Shown one piece after another: positions 45,121-55,863 of a stretch of 64,000 nt of DNA (its first letter is position 1; each line of letters starts with the position of its first letter). The notes below the pieces were generated by a model, which saw only the letters and a list, made by a program, of their open reading frames with translations, searched no databases and had not been told where the DNA came from. Made by a program: the position numbers and the translations under genes. This stretch comes from Clostridia bacterium (GTDB lineage Bacteria; Bacillota; Clostridia; Christensenellales; Borkfalkiaceae). The stretch spans positions 1-64,000 of the forward strand of contig JAGHJS010000013.1 of the NCBI GenBank assembly GCA_017886545.1, given 5' to 3'.

Positions 45121-45149
45121 TTGACTTTTCATGCAAAACGTGTTACAAT
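45121..45149 (+). promoter_or_regulatory. SigA-type promoter for AraC-family regulator
   Basis: TTGACT-N17-TACAAT, ATG at 45156 at the expected transcription start. Confidence 0.6.
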
Positions 45150-45155
45150 ATGCAT

Positions 45156-46142
45156 ATGGACACAGAAGTGATCGAACGGCTGACGGCGCTCTCCGCCGAG
45201 GAGGCGCGCATCCTCGGCGGGCAGACGGCGATCCGCAAGGACGACTATACGCCGGGCAAAGAATTCATCGTAAACAGCAAAAAGCTGCTCGGCGGGCGGC
45301 AGGTCGACATGCGCCTGCACACCCGCTTTGCCGACTTCCCCGAGCACGGGCACGACTACATGGAGTTCATGTATGTGTACGCGGGCAGCGTTACGCACGT
45401 CATCGGCGGCGAAAAGGTACGCCTTTCGGGCGGGGACATCCTGTTCCTGAACAAGCACATCCGCCACGGCGTGCTGCGCGCGGAGCGGGAGGACATCGGC
45501 ATCAACTTTATCCTTTCGGACGCGTTTTTGAAGTATGTATTCGGGAACGTACAGCACAACCCCGTCATGAGCGAGTTTTTATCCCGCAATTTCGACCCGG
45601 ACGGCGAGGGCGAGTACCTCTTTTTCCGCACGGGGAACACCTTCCCCGTGCGCAACCTTCTGGACAACCTCATCTACGCGCTGGCGCAGCCGCAGGGCGA
45701 GGACGACGCCATCCTCGCACAGCTGGTCTCCCTCCTCTTTTCCTACCTGGCGCGCTACCGCGAAACGCTGGTGAACGGCTCGAAGATCGCCTCGCCCGAG
45801 GCAGAATTCCGCCGCAGCGTGGCGGCGTACGTGCGCAGCCGCTACCCGCAGGCGCACCTTGCCGACCTCGCCGCGCTGATCGGCTACGACCCCGCTTACC
45901 TTTCGGGAAAGATCCGCCGCACCTTCGGCAAGACCTTTCAGACGCTCGTGCAGGAGGAGCGGCTCGCCGTCGCCGAACGGCTGCTGCGCACCACCGACCT
46001 GCGCGTCGAAGAGATCGTGCGCTCGGTCGGGTACGAGAACCAGACGCACTTTCATGCGCTGTTCCGCAGGGCGTACGGCGACACGCCGCACCGCTACCGC
46101 CTCGCCGCAAAGACCGCGGGCGGCGCGCCGCCCGCGCCGTAA
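45156..46142 (+). CDS. AraC-family transcriptional regulator, divergent from rhaBAD
   Basis: Cupin-like N-terminus; C-terminal HTH HLADLAALIGYDPAYLSGKIRRTFGKTFQTLVQEERLAVAERLLRTTDLRVEEIVRSVGYENQTHFHALFRRAYGDTPHRYR. Confidence 0.88.
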   Translation: MDTEVIERLTALSAEEARILGGQTAIRKDDYTPGKEFIVNSKKLLGGRQVDMRLHTRFADFPEHGHDYMEFMYVYAGSVTHVIGGEKVRLSGGDILFLNKHIRHGVLRAEREDIGINFILSDAFLKYVFGNVQHNPVMSEFLSRNFDPDGEGEYLFFRTGNTFPVRNLLDNLIYALAQPQGEDDAILAQLVSLLFSYLARYRETLVNGSKIASPEAEFRRSVAAYVRSRYPQAHLADLAALIGYDPAYLSGKIRRTFGKTFQTLVQEERLAVAERLLRTTDLRVEEIVRSVGYENQTHFHALFRRAYGDTPHRYRLAAKTAGGAPPAP

Positions 46143-46227
46143 CGCCGCTCACCGCGGCGCCGCAAAAAAGACAGACAACGCCGAACGCGCCCCGCGGCAG
46201 TGCCGCGGGGCGCGTTTTCCGTTTTCC

Positions 46228-46377
46228 TTAGTCCAGCTCGTAATGGCAGCCGGAAATATCCGTCGGGGGAAGCGTTTCCCCTTCACGCATATACACGCTG
46301 CCCACGATCTCGCCCGCAGGGCTGATGACTTTGTAGTTCGCCGTGCGGGGCGCAGTGTCGCCGCAATTCAGACGCAT
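46228..46377 (-). CDS. 49-aa small protein, possibly YjzC-like
   Basis: RBS aaaggaggtcaacacggt then MRLNCGDTAPRTANYKVISPAGEIVGSVYMREGETLPPTDISGCHYELD*; not in ORF track. Confidence 0.6.
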   Translation of the reverse strand: MRLNCGDTAPRTANYKVISPAGEIVGSVYMREGETLPPTDISGCHYELD

Positions 46378-46482
46378 ACCGTGTTGACCTCCTTTCAGAA
46401 TCGTTACCAGTATGCCGCCCTTGCGCGCTTTTATGCATGCGCCGCTTTTTTCCTTTCGCCGCTCTTTTTCCGCCGCCTTTTT

Positions 46483-47268
46483 TCATGCGCCGAACACGGC
46501 GCGCGCGCCGAGCAGCGCCGCCGCCAGCACGATGAGGTAGACGGCGAAGGGCATGAGCGACCCGCGCGCCATGACGCGCAGGATGAGTTTTACCGACACG
46601 AGCCCGAACGCGAACGCGCACAGCGTGCCCGCGGCAAGGCTCCCCCAGCCGACGGACGCCGCCTGCGTGCCGCCGAGTACAAGCCCGAGCGCCTCCGCCA
46701 GCACCGCGCCCGCGATGACGGGCACGCTCATCAGCAGTGAAAATTCCGCCGCTTCCTCCCGTTTCAGCCCCAGGAACACGCCCGCCGCGAGGGTGGTGCC
46801 GCTGCGCGAAAGTCCGGGTATGACCGCCAGCGCCTGCGCGCAGCCGACGCCGAACGCGCGCGGCGCGTTCAGAAGGCGCGGCGCGTACCCGCGCCCGATG
46901 CGCGCGGAACAGACGGCGAGCAGCAGCGCCGTGAGCGCGAACGCCGCCCAAAGCAGGTCGCCGCCGAAAAAAGCGTCGTCCACCGCGCCGCGCAAAAGAA
47001 AGCCGACGAGCGCGGCGGGCACGGACGCGAGCACGAGATACAGCAGCCGCTTTTTATCGCGCAGCAGCCGCAAAAGCGCGGGGAAACATGCGGCGCAGAC
47101 GGCGAGGAGGGTGCCCGCGTGCAGCATGATGCCGAGGAACATGTCCGCCCCGCCCGTCTCCGCGCCGAGCAGGCGCTCGAAGAGCAGCAGATGCCCGCTC
47201 GAAGAGACGGGCAGAAATTCCGTTATCCCCTGCACGATGCCCAGCACCGCCGCCTTCCATACTTCCAA
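46483..47268 (-). CDS. uppP: Undecaprenyl-diphosphatase UppP/BacA
   Basis: MEVWKAAVLGIVQGITEFLPVSSSGHLLLFERLLG...PGLSRSGTTLAAGVFLGLKREEAAEFSLLMSVPVI. Confidence 0.95.
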   Translation of the reverse strand: MEVWKAAVLGIVQGITEFLPVSSSGHLLLFERLLGAETGGADMFLGIMLHAGTLLAVCAACFPALLRLLRDKKRLLYLVLASVPAALVGFLLRGAVDDAFFGGDLLWAAFALTALLLAVCSARIGRGYAPRLLNAPRAFGVGCAQALAVIPGLSRSGTTLAAGVFLGLKREEAAEFSLLMSVPVIAGAVLAEALGLVLGGTQAASVGWGSLAAGTLCAFAFGLVSVKLILRVMARGSLMPFAVYLIVLAAALLGARAVFGA

Positions 47269-47385
47269 ACCGCCCGCCTCCGCAAAAAAGATCGCAACGA
47301 AGAACCGCTGCTACTATCTATATGGCGGACGGGCAAAAAGTATGCGCCCCGCAGCGTTGCTGCGGGGCGCAGAAAGGCAATGCCG

Positions 47386-48396
47386 TCAGATCGAATCGAT
47401 GTCCGAATAGGAATCAAGGTCCGCAGGCGTGTCGCCCGCGGGCGTATCGGTGAGCATCAGCCAGCTCGTCAGGTTGCTGTTTGCCTCGACCGCGACGCTG
47501 ATGCCGCTTGCGGTCACCGACCCGCCGAAGTCGTACTTGATCTTGCTGCCGAACCCGTCGAGCAGGCCCGTCTCCTTATCGATGGAGAAGTAATACTCGC
47601 AGTACCCGAAGTCCATGCCGGCAACCAGGTCGCCGCTCACGGATGCTCCGACGGAGCTCTCCAGCTCGGAATAGACCTCGTCTTCAAAATACTGCAGGAA
47701 TCCGTCCTCGTCCCATTCGATCTTCACTTTGCGAAGTCCGGGATCCGAATCGTCTATGTACACGCCCACGCCGCTGTCGGCGAGCGCCTGTTCGACCATC
47801 GAAAAATCGATCAGCGTGCTGACGACGTCCTCGTCCGAAAAGTTGAAGTCCAGCCCGTAATCGCCGCCGCTGGTCAGTTCGTCGTACACCTTCATGCGGT
47901 CGGAGATCCGCGCGCTCTGCCCGTTCACCGAGGCGGACGCGGTGTAGTTGACGTCCATGTAGATGCGGCTCATGTCGTTGTAGATCGACCCACGCATGCT
48001 CGTGTTCATGCGCATGCCGCTCGCGTTTATGTCCATCTTCATATCCAGCGCGCCGCTGCCCCAGAAGGCGATGCTGCCGCCCTCGTTGCGGAAGGAGATG
48101 GTATGGTCGACGTTGTTGAAATCGATATCGATGTTGAACGATTCCCCCTGCGCCGAAGCGCGGGATGTGACGCTGCCGTACACGACCTGCCGCACGTTGA
48201 CGCCCCACGCCTCTTCGCTGACGTCGCCCCACAGATCGCCCGCGGCGAGCGACCGCGATACTTCGCTGCGCTGTTCCGCCGTTGCCGCCCGGCTGAAATC
48301 GCCCTTAATCAGATCCTCATGCCTGTTGCAGCCGACGAAGGCGAACAGCGAGCCCAGCATCGCGAGCGCAAGAAAAACGCCCAAAACTTTTTTCAT
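47386..48396 (-). CDS. Putative lipoprotein
   Basis: MKKVLGVFLALAMLGSLFAFVGCNR lipobox. Confidence 0.75.
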   Translation of the reverse strand: MKKVLGVFLALAMLGSLFAFVGCNRHEDLIKGDFSRAATAEQRSEVSRSLAAGDLWGDVSEEAWGVNVRQVVYGSVTSRASAQGESFNIDIDFNNVDHTISFRNEGGSIAFWGSGALDMKMDINASGMRMNTSMRGSIYNDMSRIYMDVNYTASASVNGQSARISDRMKVYDELTSGGDYGLDFNFSDEDVVSTLIDFSMVEQALADSGVGVYIDDSDPGLRKVKIEWDEDGFLQYFEDEVYSELESSVGASVSGDLVAGMDFGYCEYYFSIDKETGLLDGFGSKIKYDFGGSVTASGISVAVEANSNLTSWLMLTDTPAGDTPADLDSYSDIDSI

Positions 48397-48658
48397 ATTG
48401 ACCCTCCCATGGTCTTTTCTTGCTTCTATTATAGCATGCTTCTATGCATGTTTGTCAACATTTTACCGATTTTTATCGAAAAAGTTTTTACCGCCCGCAG
48501 GCGCAGGCGAAAAACGCATACACGGCAGGGCAAACCCGCCGCGCTTGTGCCCCGCCACCCTGCTCCGCGCCCGCATGCAGAAACGAAAGGGAAAGCGGAT
48601 AAAAAACCCCGCCGCCGCCCGAACGGGCGGCGGCGGGGCGATCCTGTTTCCGCGAAAA

Positions 48659-49246
48659 TCAATCCTGTTTTTTGCTTTCGCGCCTGAGCAGCCTGCCCAG
48701 CCCCATCACGATAAAGGGCACGAGCACCGCCTGCGCCAAAAGCCCCAAAAGCCCCGTCTGGATCTGGGACCAGACCGCCGCGGCGGACAGGGGCGAAACG
48801 CTTTGAAAGATCGCCGCCAGCACGAGGAAGAACGCCCTGCCGCTCACCGCCGCGAGCAGCACGGCGGGGAACGCCATCCAGCCGTTTTCGGCGATCTTTT
48901 TGGAGAACAGCCCCGAAACGGCGGCGAACACCGCGAGTTCCGCCATCATGTACGGCAGGCGCGCCGCCGCGGGCATCGCGTTGCCCGCAAGCGAGGTGAT
49001 ACAAAAGCTCACCAGCGGCGAAAGGATCCCCACGCCCAGCCCCCAACGCCAGCCCAAAAGGCAGCCGCCGAGCAGGACGGGCAGGTACATGGGCAGCCAC
49101 TGCATGCCGCCCTGCGGCCCCGCCGCGAGGTGTACCAGCTGCGGCAGCGCCACCGCCAATACGACGACGGCAGCCGAAACCAACGTTTTGACCGTAAGGC
49201 GGACGCCCGCCTTAACGTTTTTTGCGCGCAATGCTCTTTCTATCAT
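48659..49246 (-). CDS. ECF-transporter S-component-like membrane protein
   Basis: MQWLPMYLPVLLGGCLLGWRWGLGVGILSPLVSFCITSL. Confidence 0.6.
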   Translation of the reverse strand: MIERALRAKNVKAGVRLTVKTLVSAAVVVLAVALPQLVHLAAGPQGGMQWLPMYLPVLLGGCLLGWRWGLGVGILSPLVSFCITSLAGNAMPAAARLPYMMAELAVFAAVSGLFSKKIAENGWMAFPAVLLAAVSGRAFFLVLAAIFQSVSPLSAAAVWSQIQTGLLGLLAQAVLVPFIVMGLGRLLRRESKKQD

Positions 49247-49265
49247 CTTTTTTCAGACCTCCTTG

Positions 49266-50405
49266 TTATTCGCTCTGTTGCAACCGCTTCGTGAAATCCT
49301 TCATCATACCCGGGATGTCGATGCGCTGCGGGCAGACTTTGGCGCAGCTGCCGCACCCGACGCAGGCGGAGGGCCACTTCTCCCCGGGCAGGGCGCTCAG
49401 CGCCATCGGCGCGATGAACCCGCCGCCCGTAAAGCGGTGCTCGTTGTACAGTTTGATCAGCTCCGGGATGTCCAGATGTTTCGGGCAGTGCCCCGTGCAA
49501 TAGCGGCACGCCGTGCAGGGCAGCGATTCCTTTTCCGTCATCCGCTTTGCGATCGCCGCGAGCGCCGCGCGCTCCGCCTCCGTGAGGGGCGCGTCCGTCG
49601 CAAACGTTTTAATGTTTTCGCGCACCTGTTCAAGCGACGACATGCCCGAGAGCGTGACGACGACTTCGGGCACGCTCTGCAAAAAGCGGAACGCCCAGCC
49701 CGTTACGCTCTCCTGCGGGCGCAGCGCACGGAGCGCCTGCCCGTCCTCCGCCGCGAGCGAACACAGCTTGCCGCCGCGCAGCGGCTCCATCACCCACACG
49801 GGGATGTTGTAGCTCTTTAAAAGTTCGACTTTCTCCTTTGCGTGCTGGAACGTCCAGTCCAGCCAGTTGATCTGCAGCTGGCAGAACTCCATCTCCGCCC
49901 CGTACTTTTCGAGGAAGCGGCGCAGCACGGGCAGGTCGCCGTGCGCGGAGAACCCGAGGTGGCGGATGCGCCCCTCTTTGCGCTGCTCGTTCAGGTACTC
50001 GAAGGTGCCGTATTTCTCGTCCAGATAAGCGTCGATGTTCATCTCGCACACGTTGTGCATGAGATAGAAATCGAAGTACTCCACCCCGCACTTTTCAAGC
50101 TGCGCGTGGAAGATCTCGCGCACCTTCCCCATGTTGGAAAGGTCGTAGCCGGGGAACTTGGTTGCCAGGTTGAAGCTCTTGCGCGGGTACTGCTTCAAAA
50201 AGGTGCCGATCGCAGGCTCTGCCCCGCCGTCGTGGTACCCCCACGCCGTGTCGTAATAGTTGACGCCGCCGCGCATGGCTTCGTCCACCATTTCCTCCGC
50301 CGCCTTGTAGTCCACCTTGCCGTAGTCGCCGCCCACGACGGGCATGCGCATGCTGCCGAAGCCCAGAGCGGACAGCTTTTCGCCGCGGAACTCCTTATAG
50401 ATCAT
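49266..50405 (-). CDS. Aldo/keto reductase with C-terminal 4Fe-4S ferredoxin-type domain
   Basis: LSALGFGSMRMPV...PCTACRYCTGHCPKHLDIP...CVGCGSCAKVCPQRIDIPGMM. Confidence 0.9.
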   Translation of the reverse strand: MIYKEFRGEKLSALGFGSMRMPVVGGDYGKVDYKAAEEMVDEAMRGGVNYYDTAWGYHDGGAEPAIGTFLKQYPRKSFNLATKFPGYDLSNMGKVREIFHAQLEKCGVEYFDFYLMHNVCEMNIDAYLDEKYGTFEYLNEQRKEGRIRHLGFSAHGDLPVLRRFLEKYGAEMEFCQLQINWLDWTFQHAKEKVELLKSYNIPVWVMEPLRGGKLCSLAAEDGQALRALRPQESVTGWAFRFLQSVPEVVVTLSGMSSLEQVRENIKTFATDAPLTEAERAALAAIAKRMTEKESLPCTACRYCTGHCPKHLDIPELIKLYNEHRFTGGGFIAPMALSALPGEKWPSACVGCGSCAKVCPQRIDIPGMMKDFTKRLQQSE

Positions 50406-50667
50406 AACGGCCCACCTCTCTTTGCCCCGAAGCGCTGCGGACGCCCGCCCTGCCCGGGACGCGTATATTATAAAATAAAGGTCTTTCCGTTGTCAAATAC
50501 TTCCGCGGTATGCCGTTCCATGCCGTACAGGTATGGAAACGACTTCCGCATAGAATCCGCATAAAAAAACCGCGCGGGAGGAGCCTCCCGCGCGGGAAAA
50601 TTGTCGGATGCGGCGCCGCGTTCCTGCGGCGCCGCATGCTTTTTTGGTTTTTACATGCCCTGCGGCA

Positions 50668-52023
<1,356 letters not shown>

Positions 52024-52187
52024 TTATTTTCATCAAGTATTGTACCATTCTTACACGGAATTTGCAAACATTCTGCCGCAAAACTTCCTATAAATAAAAC
52101 TTATACTCGGAAAAAGCTGTAATTATAGCGCGCTGCGGGGGGGCGCGGCTGTGCGCATTTCTTCTTCCCCTGCCGTAAAAACCTTGC

Positions 52188-52216
52188 CTTTTGCAGGCGA
52201 ATGTGCTATATTGTGA
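52188..52216 (+). promoter_or_regulatory. Putative SigA-type promoter preceding structured RNA
   Basis: TTGCCT-N17-TATATT. Confidence 0.45.
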
Positions 52217-52218
52217 CT

Positions 52219-52302
52219 GTCACACAAACTGAATTTTGTTTCACAGGTACGAAAACAGGCATTTTCGTATCTCTTTTTCCTGTGAAACGGAGTTTGTGTG
52301 AC
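52219..52302 (+). ncRNA. 84-nt long hairpin (three perfect stem segments) in leader or small RNA upstream of LRR lipoprotein
   Basis: GTCACACAAACT/AGTTTGTGTGAC, GTTTCACAG/CTGTGAAAC, TACGAAAA/TTTTCGTA nested. Confidence 0.6.
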
Positions 52303-52326
52303 GGCAATCGGAGATACAGGTGCAGG

Positions 52327-52360
52327 GCGTGTCTTCGGTTGAAGGCACGCTTTTTTATAT
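52327..52360 (+). terminator. Intrinsic terminator/attenuator
   Basis: GCGTGTCTTC GGTT GAAGGCACGC followed by TTTTTT. Confidence 0.65.
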
Positions 52361-52410
52361 TGCGGCGCGCAGATACCCCTGCGGAAAATCACTTTTTTGG
52401 GAGGAATTTG

Positions 52411-54903
52411 ATGAAAAAAGTTTTGACCGTTCTACTTCTGTTTCTACTATGGCTTAGTTGTATGGTTGTCTTTGCCGCATGCGGAGGCAGCGAAAACCCA
52501 ACAACCGATGATCCTGGCGTGACCGATCCCGCCGACCCCGACAATCCGGACGAACCGACTGGTTTTACAGAAAATTTAAGTTTTTCCTTGATTAAAAATG
52601 GTACTGCCTATGCTGTTAATCGGATCGGTACGGCTACAAGCGAAAAAATCGTGATCCCGCCTGTTCATAAAGGATTACCGGTAACTTGTATTTATTATTC
52701 CGCATTTTCGGGCTGCAACAGCATTACAAATGTCATTATCCCAGACAGCGTGACCGAAATTTACAGCGGTGCGTTCAGCTTTTGCAGCAACCTGATTTCC
52801 GTGACGATCCCTGATAGTGTGACCTCTATTGGTACTTTTGCATTCCGAGATTGCAACAGTTTAACTTCCGTTTCGCTTCCACGCACTTTGAACAAAATCA
52901 GCGATTACACGTTTTATAACTGCGAAAACCTTGATTCTATCACGATCCCAAACACAGTGACCGAAATAGGCGATTACGCATTTTACAATTGCAGCAGCCT
53001 TACCGAAGCCACTATTCCAAACGATGTGACCGCCATTGGATGGGGTGCGTTCGAAGGATGCAGTACCCTCAAAAAAGTTACCATTCCGAACAGTGTATCT
53101 GCTATTGATTGTTCTGCTTTCTCTGATTGCACATCCTTGACCGATGTCGTGATCGGAAGCGGTTTAACTACCCTTAACAAGAAATTATTCAGCGGCTGCA
53201 ATAGTCTTACTTCCGTTACTTTCCCTGAGAGTCTAACAAGCATCGGTGATTCAGTATTCAATAACTGCAGTAGCCTTACTTCCATTACTTTCCCTAAAAA
53301 CCTAACAAGCATTGGCAGTATGGCATTCTACAAATGCAGCAGCATTACTGAAATCGTTATTCCTGATAATGTAACCAGCATCGGCGGTTCGGCTTTTGAC
53401 TATTGCAACAGCCTTGCTTCCATCACCATTCCAGACAGTGTAACCGAAATAGGCACCTCCTTCAAAGATAGTGCATATTACAACAACGAAAGCAATTGGG
53501 AAAATGATGTGCTGTATATCGGCAAGCATCTGATCGAGGCAAGAGACACCATCTCCGATTCCTATGAAATCAAATCCGGTACAAAAACGATTGCGTCCGG
53601 AGCGTTTCGTGATTGTAAACTTCTTACCTCTATCACTATCCCCTATGGCGTAAAAAATATTGGTTATTCAGCGTTCAGCAATTGTTACAAACTTACAGCT
53701 GTCGCGATCCCCGGCAGTGTAACCAATATCGAAAGCTCTGCATTCTCGGATTGCTACAATTTGAGCGAAGTTACAATTGCGGATGGTATTATAAACATTG
53801 GTACAAGTGCTTTTGACGGTTGTAGCAAACTTACCGAAATCACGATCCCTTACAGTGTAACCTATCTCGGCAGCGACGCGCTCAAAGGATGTAACAATCT
53901 TATAGAACTTACCATACCATTTGTCGGTGAAAAAAAAGACAACACCAAAAATACATATTTGGGTTACATTTTTGGAGCAGACTCTTATTCGGAGAACGGC
54001 GATTATGTCCCTCAATCCTTAAAAAAAGTAACGATCATTGACGGGGAATATATTGACAAAAATGCATTTTTTAAATGCGAAAACCTTACCGAAGTTGTCC
54101 TTCAAAATCATATGAGCAGCATCGGCGACTCTGCTTTTTCCGGTTGTACTGATCTCACAACAATATCTCTTCCAAACAGCGTGACGAGCATTGGGGCTTC
54201 TGCATTCCTATCATGTACCAGCCTTTCCTCCATTAAACTCCCAATATACTTGACTGATATTGGCAATAATGCATTCAGCAGCTGTCGCAGGCTTACCGAA
54301 ATAGACATTCCTAACAGCACAACCCGCATCGGTGACGGTGCGTTTCAGAATTGCAGCGCAATTACCGAGATCGTTATACCATACAGTGTAATAACTATTG
54401 GCGATTACGCATTCTTTAATTGCACTAATCTCACCGACATTACAATCGGAATCGGAGTGACAGCCATAGGCAAACGTGCCTTCCCTGAAGGTATTAGCCT
54501 AAGCACCATTACTGTTGATCCAAACAATACCGTATACCACAGTAGCGGGAATTGTTTGATCGAAACTGCAAGCAAAACATTGCTGGTTGGTTGCAAAAAC
54601 AGTAAAATTCCCGCCGATGGAAGCGTAACCACCATTGGCAGTTATGCATTTTACGATTGCTTCTTCTTTAACCCTATCATCATCCCTAAAAGCATAACCA
54701 TCATTGACGATTACGCATTTTATAACTATGACTATCCTTCCGTCTTCTATACGGGAACGGCTGCGGAATGGGAAAAAATCGAAATCGGCAGCTATAATGA
54801 CAGCCTAACCGATGCAACGCGCTACTATTACAGTAAAGAGCAGCCGACAGATGGCGGCAATTATTGGCGCTATGTAGACGGCAAGCCGACTGTTTGGCGC
54901 TGA
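52411..54903 (+). CDS. BspA/TpLRR (LRR_5)-type leucine-rich-repeat lipoprotein
   Basis: MKKVLTVLLLFLLWLSCMVVFAACGG lipobox; >20 repeats of ITIPDSVTSIGxxAFxxCxSLTS. Confidence 0.93.
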   Translation: MKKVLTVLLLFLLWLSCMVVFAACGGSENPTTDDPGVTDPADPDNPDEPTGFTENLSFSLIKNGTAYAVNRIGTATSEKIVIPPVHKGLPVTCIYYSAFSGCNSITNVIIPDSVTEIYSGAFSFCSNLISVTIPDSVTSIGTFAFRDCNSLTSVSLPRTLNKISDYTFYNCENLDSITIPNTVTEIGDYAFYNCSSLTEATIPNDVTAIGWGAFEGCSTLKKVTIPNSVSAIDCSAFSDCTSLTDVVIGSGLTTLNKKLFSGCNSLTSVTFPESLTSIGDSVFNNCSSLTSITFPKNLTSIGSMAFYKCSSITEIVIPDNVTSIGGSAFDYCNSLASITIPDSVTEIGTSFKDSAYYNNESNWENDVLYIGKHLIEARDTISDSYEIKSGTKTIASGAFRDCKLLTSITIPYGVKNIGYSAFSNCYKLTAVAIPGSVTNIESSAFSDCYNLSEVTIADGIINIGTSAFDGCSKLTEITIPYSVTYLGSDALKGCNNLIELTIPFVGEKKDNTKNTYLGYIFGADSYSENGDYVPQSLKKVTIIDGEYIDKNAFFKCENLTEVVLQNHMSSIGDSAFSGCTDLTTISLPNSVTSIGASAFLSCTSLSSIKLPIYLTDIGNNAFSSCRRLTEIDIPNSTTRIGDGAFQNCSAITEIVIPYSVITIGDYAFFNCTNLTDITIGIGVTAIGKRAFPEGISLSTITVDPNNTVYHSSGNCLIETASKTLLVGCKNSKIPADGSVTTIGSYAFYDCFFFNPIIIPKSITIIDDYAFYNYDYPSVFYTGTAAEWEKIEIGSYNDSLTDATRYYYSKEQPTDGGNYWRYVDGKPTVWR

Positions 54904-54956
54904 ACAACGCTTTGTAAGAGGAGAGGACAAACCATTATCGACCACACACATACAGC

Positions 54957-54995
54957 CAAACGGGCGCAGCAAAAGCTGCGCCCGTTTGATTTTTT
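54957..54995 (+). terminator. Intrinsic terminator
   Basis: AAACGGGCGCAGC AAAA GCTGCGCCCGTTT then gatttttt. Confidence 0.75.
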
Positions 54996-55057
54996 GCTGC
55001 CGTACCCACCGCGCAATACACCCCCTAACGTACTTTCTGCCTTACGGCATACGACGT

Positions 55058-55651
55058 TCAGCCCCGTGCCGCAAGGCGTTCGGCTACGTTCAGCCCCGCC
55101 AGACGGGAGAGACGCGCAAAGCCCTCCTCCAACGCATGTTCCGCGGCGGGCGCGTCCGTGCGGGTGCATGTTCCGCGAACGGCCCCCGCGCTCTCCACCG
55201 CCGATCCGTTGCGGCGTGCAAAGGGATCGCAGCAGACGGAGCACAGGCTGCGCGGCGGGAAAGGACCGCGCGCCGCCCGGTCTGCCTTTTCAGCATTCTT
55301 CGGAGCCGCGGCAGCCGTTCGTTCCCGCACCGCCTGCGGGGCGCCCTTTTGCGCCTGTGCGAGCAGGAAGGCGACCGTGCCCGCATAGCGCGCCCAAAGC
55401 GCCTGCTTCGCCGCTTCCTGTCCGGAAGCGCCCGCCGCGCGCGGAGCGGTTCCGCCGCACACCGCAAACGGGATCGGACCGCACAGCGGCGCAGCGGCGT
55501 TTTGCGCGGAGCGGACTCCCCGTCCGCCCTGCGCGCCCTGCCTTTGCCCGCCGAAGCAGCCTGTGCCTTCCCTGCGCACGATTTTAAAATCCCCTTCCGA
55601 CGCGGGAAGGAACACCGCCGCCTTATCTTTCTTTCCGCCGAAAAATTTCAT
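55058..55651 (-). CDS. Hypothetical Cys/Ala-rich protein
   Basis: RBS caggaggacggca; 197 aa MKFFGGKKDKAAVFLPASEGDFKIV...; divergent from WYL regulator. Confidence 0.5.
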   Translation of the reverse strand: MKFFGGKKDKAAVFLPASEGDFKIVRREGTGCFGGQRQGAQGGRGVRSAQNAAAPLCGPIPFAVCGGTAPRAAGASGQEAAKQALWARYAGTVAFLLAQAQKGAPQAVRERTAAAAPKNAEKADRAARGPFPPRSLCSVCCDPFARRNGSAVESAGAVRGTCTRTDAPAAEHALEEGFARLSRLAGLNVAERLAARG

Positions 55652-55685
55652 TGCCGTCCTCCTGTTTACGCCCCTATCCTACCAC

Positions 55686-55721
55686 AATATACTTGACAGA
55701 TATTGTCATGTATATTAAAAT
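55686..55721. promoter_or_regulatory. 31-bp palindromic operator overlapping promoter TTGACA-N17-TAAAAT
   Basis: AATATACTTGACA gatat TGTCATGTATATT. Confidence 0.6.
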
Positions 55722-55863
55722 AATTCTGCAAAACCGAAAAAAATTTTTTCCGTTCCCTTTATCATAGGCACAAAGGGCGCGGGATATACCGCTCCGCGGA
55801 AAATTTTTTCGGGCGGACAAAAAGGCCCCGCGCGCCGAAGGGCGCGCGGGCGGGAGGAAAGCG

